Positions 22,946 to 23,743 of a stretch of DNA of 23,743 nucleotides are shown here, one piece after another. The notes under the pieces were generated by a model that made no database searches, had not been told where the DNA came from, and saw only the letters and a list, made by a program, of their open reading frames with translations. The translations under genes and the position numbers were made by a program. The stretch comes from an uncultured Eubacterium sp. (lineage in GTDB: Bacteria; Bacillota; Clostridia; Lachnospirales; Lachnospiraceae). The DNA is taken from NCBI GenBank assembly GCA_910586045.1, contig CAJUIH010000049.1:1-23743 (forward strand), written 5' to 3'. Position 1 is the stretch's first letter; each line of letters begins with the position of its first letter.

Positions 22946-23183
22946 GCCGGATGGAGAAAAAGTTCCCTTTCTGGTATTCCGCTGACGAAAAGCAAGAAGT
23001 TCTAAGTTTTCTGCATTTAGGTTTCGGAAACGGACGGACCGGAAGCTGATACGCTTTCCATGGCGTAACAGCTTCCTTTTTCGGGCATCCGTGCCCGAAA
23101 ATCCTGGGTATAGAGCAGAAAACTAAGAACTTGTAGCTTTTCTTCAGAGTCATACCAGAAAGGGAACTTTTTCTCCATCCGGC
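22946..23183. repeat. 238-bp palindromic element with 69-bp inverted arms
   Basis: The left arm 22946-23014 and the right arm 23115-23183 are inverted copies with 62 of 69 matches and no gaps; the outer 32 bp are identical. The 100-nt centre carries further hairpins: GTTTC/GAAAC (23021-23031); GGAAGCTG/CAGCTTCC plus TACGC/GCGTA (23041-23076); and TTTTCGGGCA/TGCCCGAAAA with a TCCG loop (23078-23101). As RNA it would form a cloverleaf-like shape on a very long stem. The right side is followed by TGTTTTTGG, so it could also end the lactonase transcript. No target-site duplication is clear. It resembles a MITE-like intergenic repeat or a structured RNA. Confidence 0.85.
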
Positions 23184-23309
23184 TGTTTTTGGCAAAATTT
23201 ACCTGCCGGTTGATTAGTTTTGAAACGTTACAAGGCATGTGCGTATGGGTGGATCTATGTTTAGGAACGGTCTTGTTATTTTTTACATAGGTAATTGCAA
23301 TTTATAGTT

Positions 23310-23329
23310 TACATAATATAAATTATGTA
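23310..23329. other. AT-rich palindrome
   Basis: TACATAAT (23310-23317) and ATTATGTA (23322-23329) are perfect inverted copies with a 4-nt spacer. In such AT-rich DNA this may be chance. It could be an operator or a weak hairpin. Confidence 0.35.
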
Positions 23330-23440
23330 GTTATTTTGTCTCCTTTTTATTGTCTGTATAAGCAGGATTTTCAACAGAGAATCCATGCGGATCACTAAAA
23401 GATAAAATCAACGTAACCTGATCCATACTAACCCATCAAT

Positions 23441-23549
23441 TTAACAACTCGTATCCTTATACGTAATCGTAATACACAAAACGGGTCCGTGAAATTCTGT
23501 CAGCCATCCATCTGCTGTTTACGATTACGTATCGGATACCAGTTGTAAA
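23441..23549. repeat. Inverted repeat with arms of about 31 bp
   Basis: The left arm 23441-23472 and the right arm 23519-23549 pair over about 28 positions, with one extra base in the left arm. The innermost 14 bases (ATACGTAATCGTAA) and a GTATCC block match exactly. The 46-nt loop has little further structure. It sits directly 5' of the GC-rich RNA-like domain and could be a transposon end structure, a hairpin the element inserted beside, or a recombinase site. Confidence 0.8.
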
Positions 23550-23565
23550 GCCTGCGAAGATCAGC

Positions 23566-23743
23566 ATGGAGAGACGGTTTGCCCGGCTTTCTGGCGGCTT
23601 TGGAAGAATGGTTAGAAGCCCTTAGCATTCTGCCCGGTTACCTAAGGGGCGAAGCCAAGCGGCGACTTTAGCTACTGGCGAAAGCCAGGGCGGATTAGGC
23701 GCCGCGACCGGGGCAGGCTGATCCGTAAATTGCAGAATGCTTA
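23566..23743 (+). ncRNA. Probable HEARO/omega-RNA scaffold (5' part of an IscB/IsrB-type element), running off the window
   Basis: The segment can fold into a compact pseudoknotted RNA. CCCTTAG (23619-23625) pairs with CTAAGGG (23642-23648). The loop of that hairpin, CATTCTGC (23626-23633), is perfectly complementary to GCAGAATG (23732-23739), giving a pseudoknot. GCGGCG (23659-23664) pairs with CGCCGC (23700-23705) and encloses a CTGGC-GAAA-GCCAG hairpin (23675-23688). CGGAT (23691-23695) can pair with ATCCG (23721-23725). GAGAGACGG near the 5' end and CTAAGGGG...AAGCCAAGCGGC resemble my memory of HEARO RNAs, which lie directly before IscB/IsrB genes of IS200/IS605-like transposons and carry their guide at the 5' end. 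The identification is by recall and folding, not by search. Start and end are approximate. Confidence 0.5.

Larger units (their letters stand above)
22906..23743. other. Long gene-free region rich in structured elements
   Basis: No open frame in these 838 bases is protein-like. From left to right it holds a run of eight G (22924-22931), a 238-bp palindromic element (22946-23183), an AT-rich stretch with an 8-bp palindrome (23310-23329), a second large inverted repeat (23441-23549), and a GC-rich RNA-like domain reaching the window edge. The base composition shift near 23180-23440 compared with both sides suggests pieces of different origin. Confidence 0.7.

Noticed and set aside
22818..23238. 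Minus-strand open frames of 125 and 73 codons over the palindromic element
   Set aside because: They run through the inverted arms and the end of the lactonase gene, encode no recognisable domain and lack ribosome binding sites.
23441..23549. CRISPR array
   Set aside because: The repeated units are in inverted orientation and only two exist; there are no regularly spaced direct repeats anywhere in the window.
23566..23743. Group II intron, tmRNA, RNase P RNA or a known metabolite riboswitch
   Set aside because: I could not find the intron domain V hairpin, the tmRNA tag or tRNA-like ends, the RNase P core, or cobalamin, TPP, FMN, lysine or c-di-GMP core motifs; the pseudoknot layout fits HEARO better.

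Overview
This window looks like a chromosomal segment of a Firmicute of class Clostridia, most likely Lachnospiraceae or a close relative. The basis is gene order and protein character: CIRCE-hrcA-grpE-dnaK-dnaJ followed by prmA-rsmE, a cysteine desulfurase next to thiI, and an ireB-ruvX-DUF1292 block followed by RNase J, YlbF, TrmR and a U32 peptidase. Strong AAGGAGG-type ribosome binding sites and GTG starts fit as well. GC content is moderate. Nothing in the sequence fixes the species.

Layout. (1) 295-3650: a DMT/EamA transporter, then an AmmeMemoRadiSam set in which the LigB-like extradiol-dioxygenase-fold protein and the AMMECR1 protein are separate genes, followed by the radical SAM enzyme. 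(2) 3668-4222, minus strand: a YbaK/ProX-type editing protein, convergent with the radical SAM gene. (3) 4358-9509: the class I heat-shock operon with a sigma-A promoter and a perfect CIRCE operator. (4) 9767-14537: a coiled-coil J-domain protein, then prmA, rsmE, a cysteine desulfurase and thiI (ribosome modification and tRNA 4-thiouridine synthesis). A 9-bp terminator hairpin ends this block. (5) 14583-14819, minus strand: an HPr-like protein without the catalytic histidine loop, with its own promoter. (6) 14927-22905: mtaB (ms2t6A), ireB, ruvX, DUF1292, RNase J, YlbF, a short MltG-like membrane protein, trmR, a TrhP-like U32 peptidase and a 6-phosphogluconolactonase-like beta-propeller. Most of these are tightly spaced or overlapping.

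(7) 22906-23743 has no convincing protein gene but is full of structure. It contains a 238-bp element with 69-bp inverted arms around further hairpins, then an AT-rich stretch, then a second inverted repeat with arms of about 31 bp, and finally a compact, GC-rich, pseudoknotted RNA-like domain running to the window edge. I read the last item as a probable HEARO/omega-RNA scaffold of an IscB/IsrB-type transposon whose protein gene would start just beyond the window. That is the most interesting signal here, and it is an inference from fold and remembered motif style, not from a search.

Functionally the window combines proteostasis (HrcA, GrpE, DnaK, DnaJ and the extra J-protein), translation-apparatus modification (PrmA, RsmE, ThiI with its desulfurase, MtaB, TrmR, TrhP, a YbaK editing protein), RNA turnover (RNase J) and envelope or kinase-linked control (IreB, DUF1292, MltG-like).
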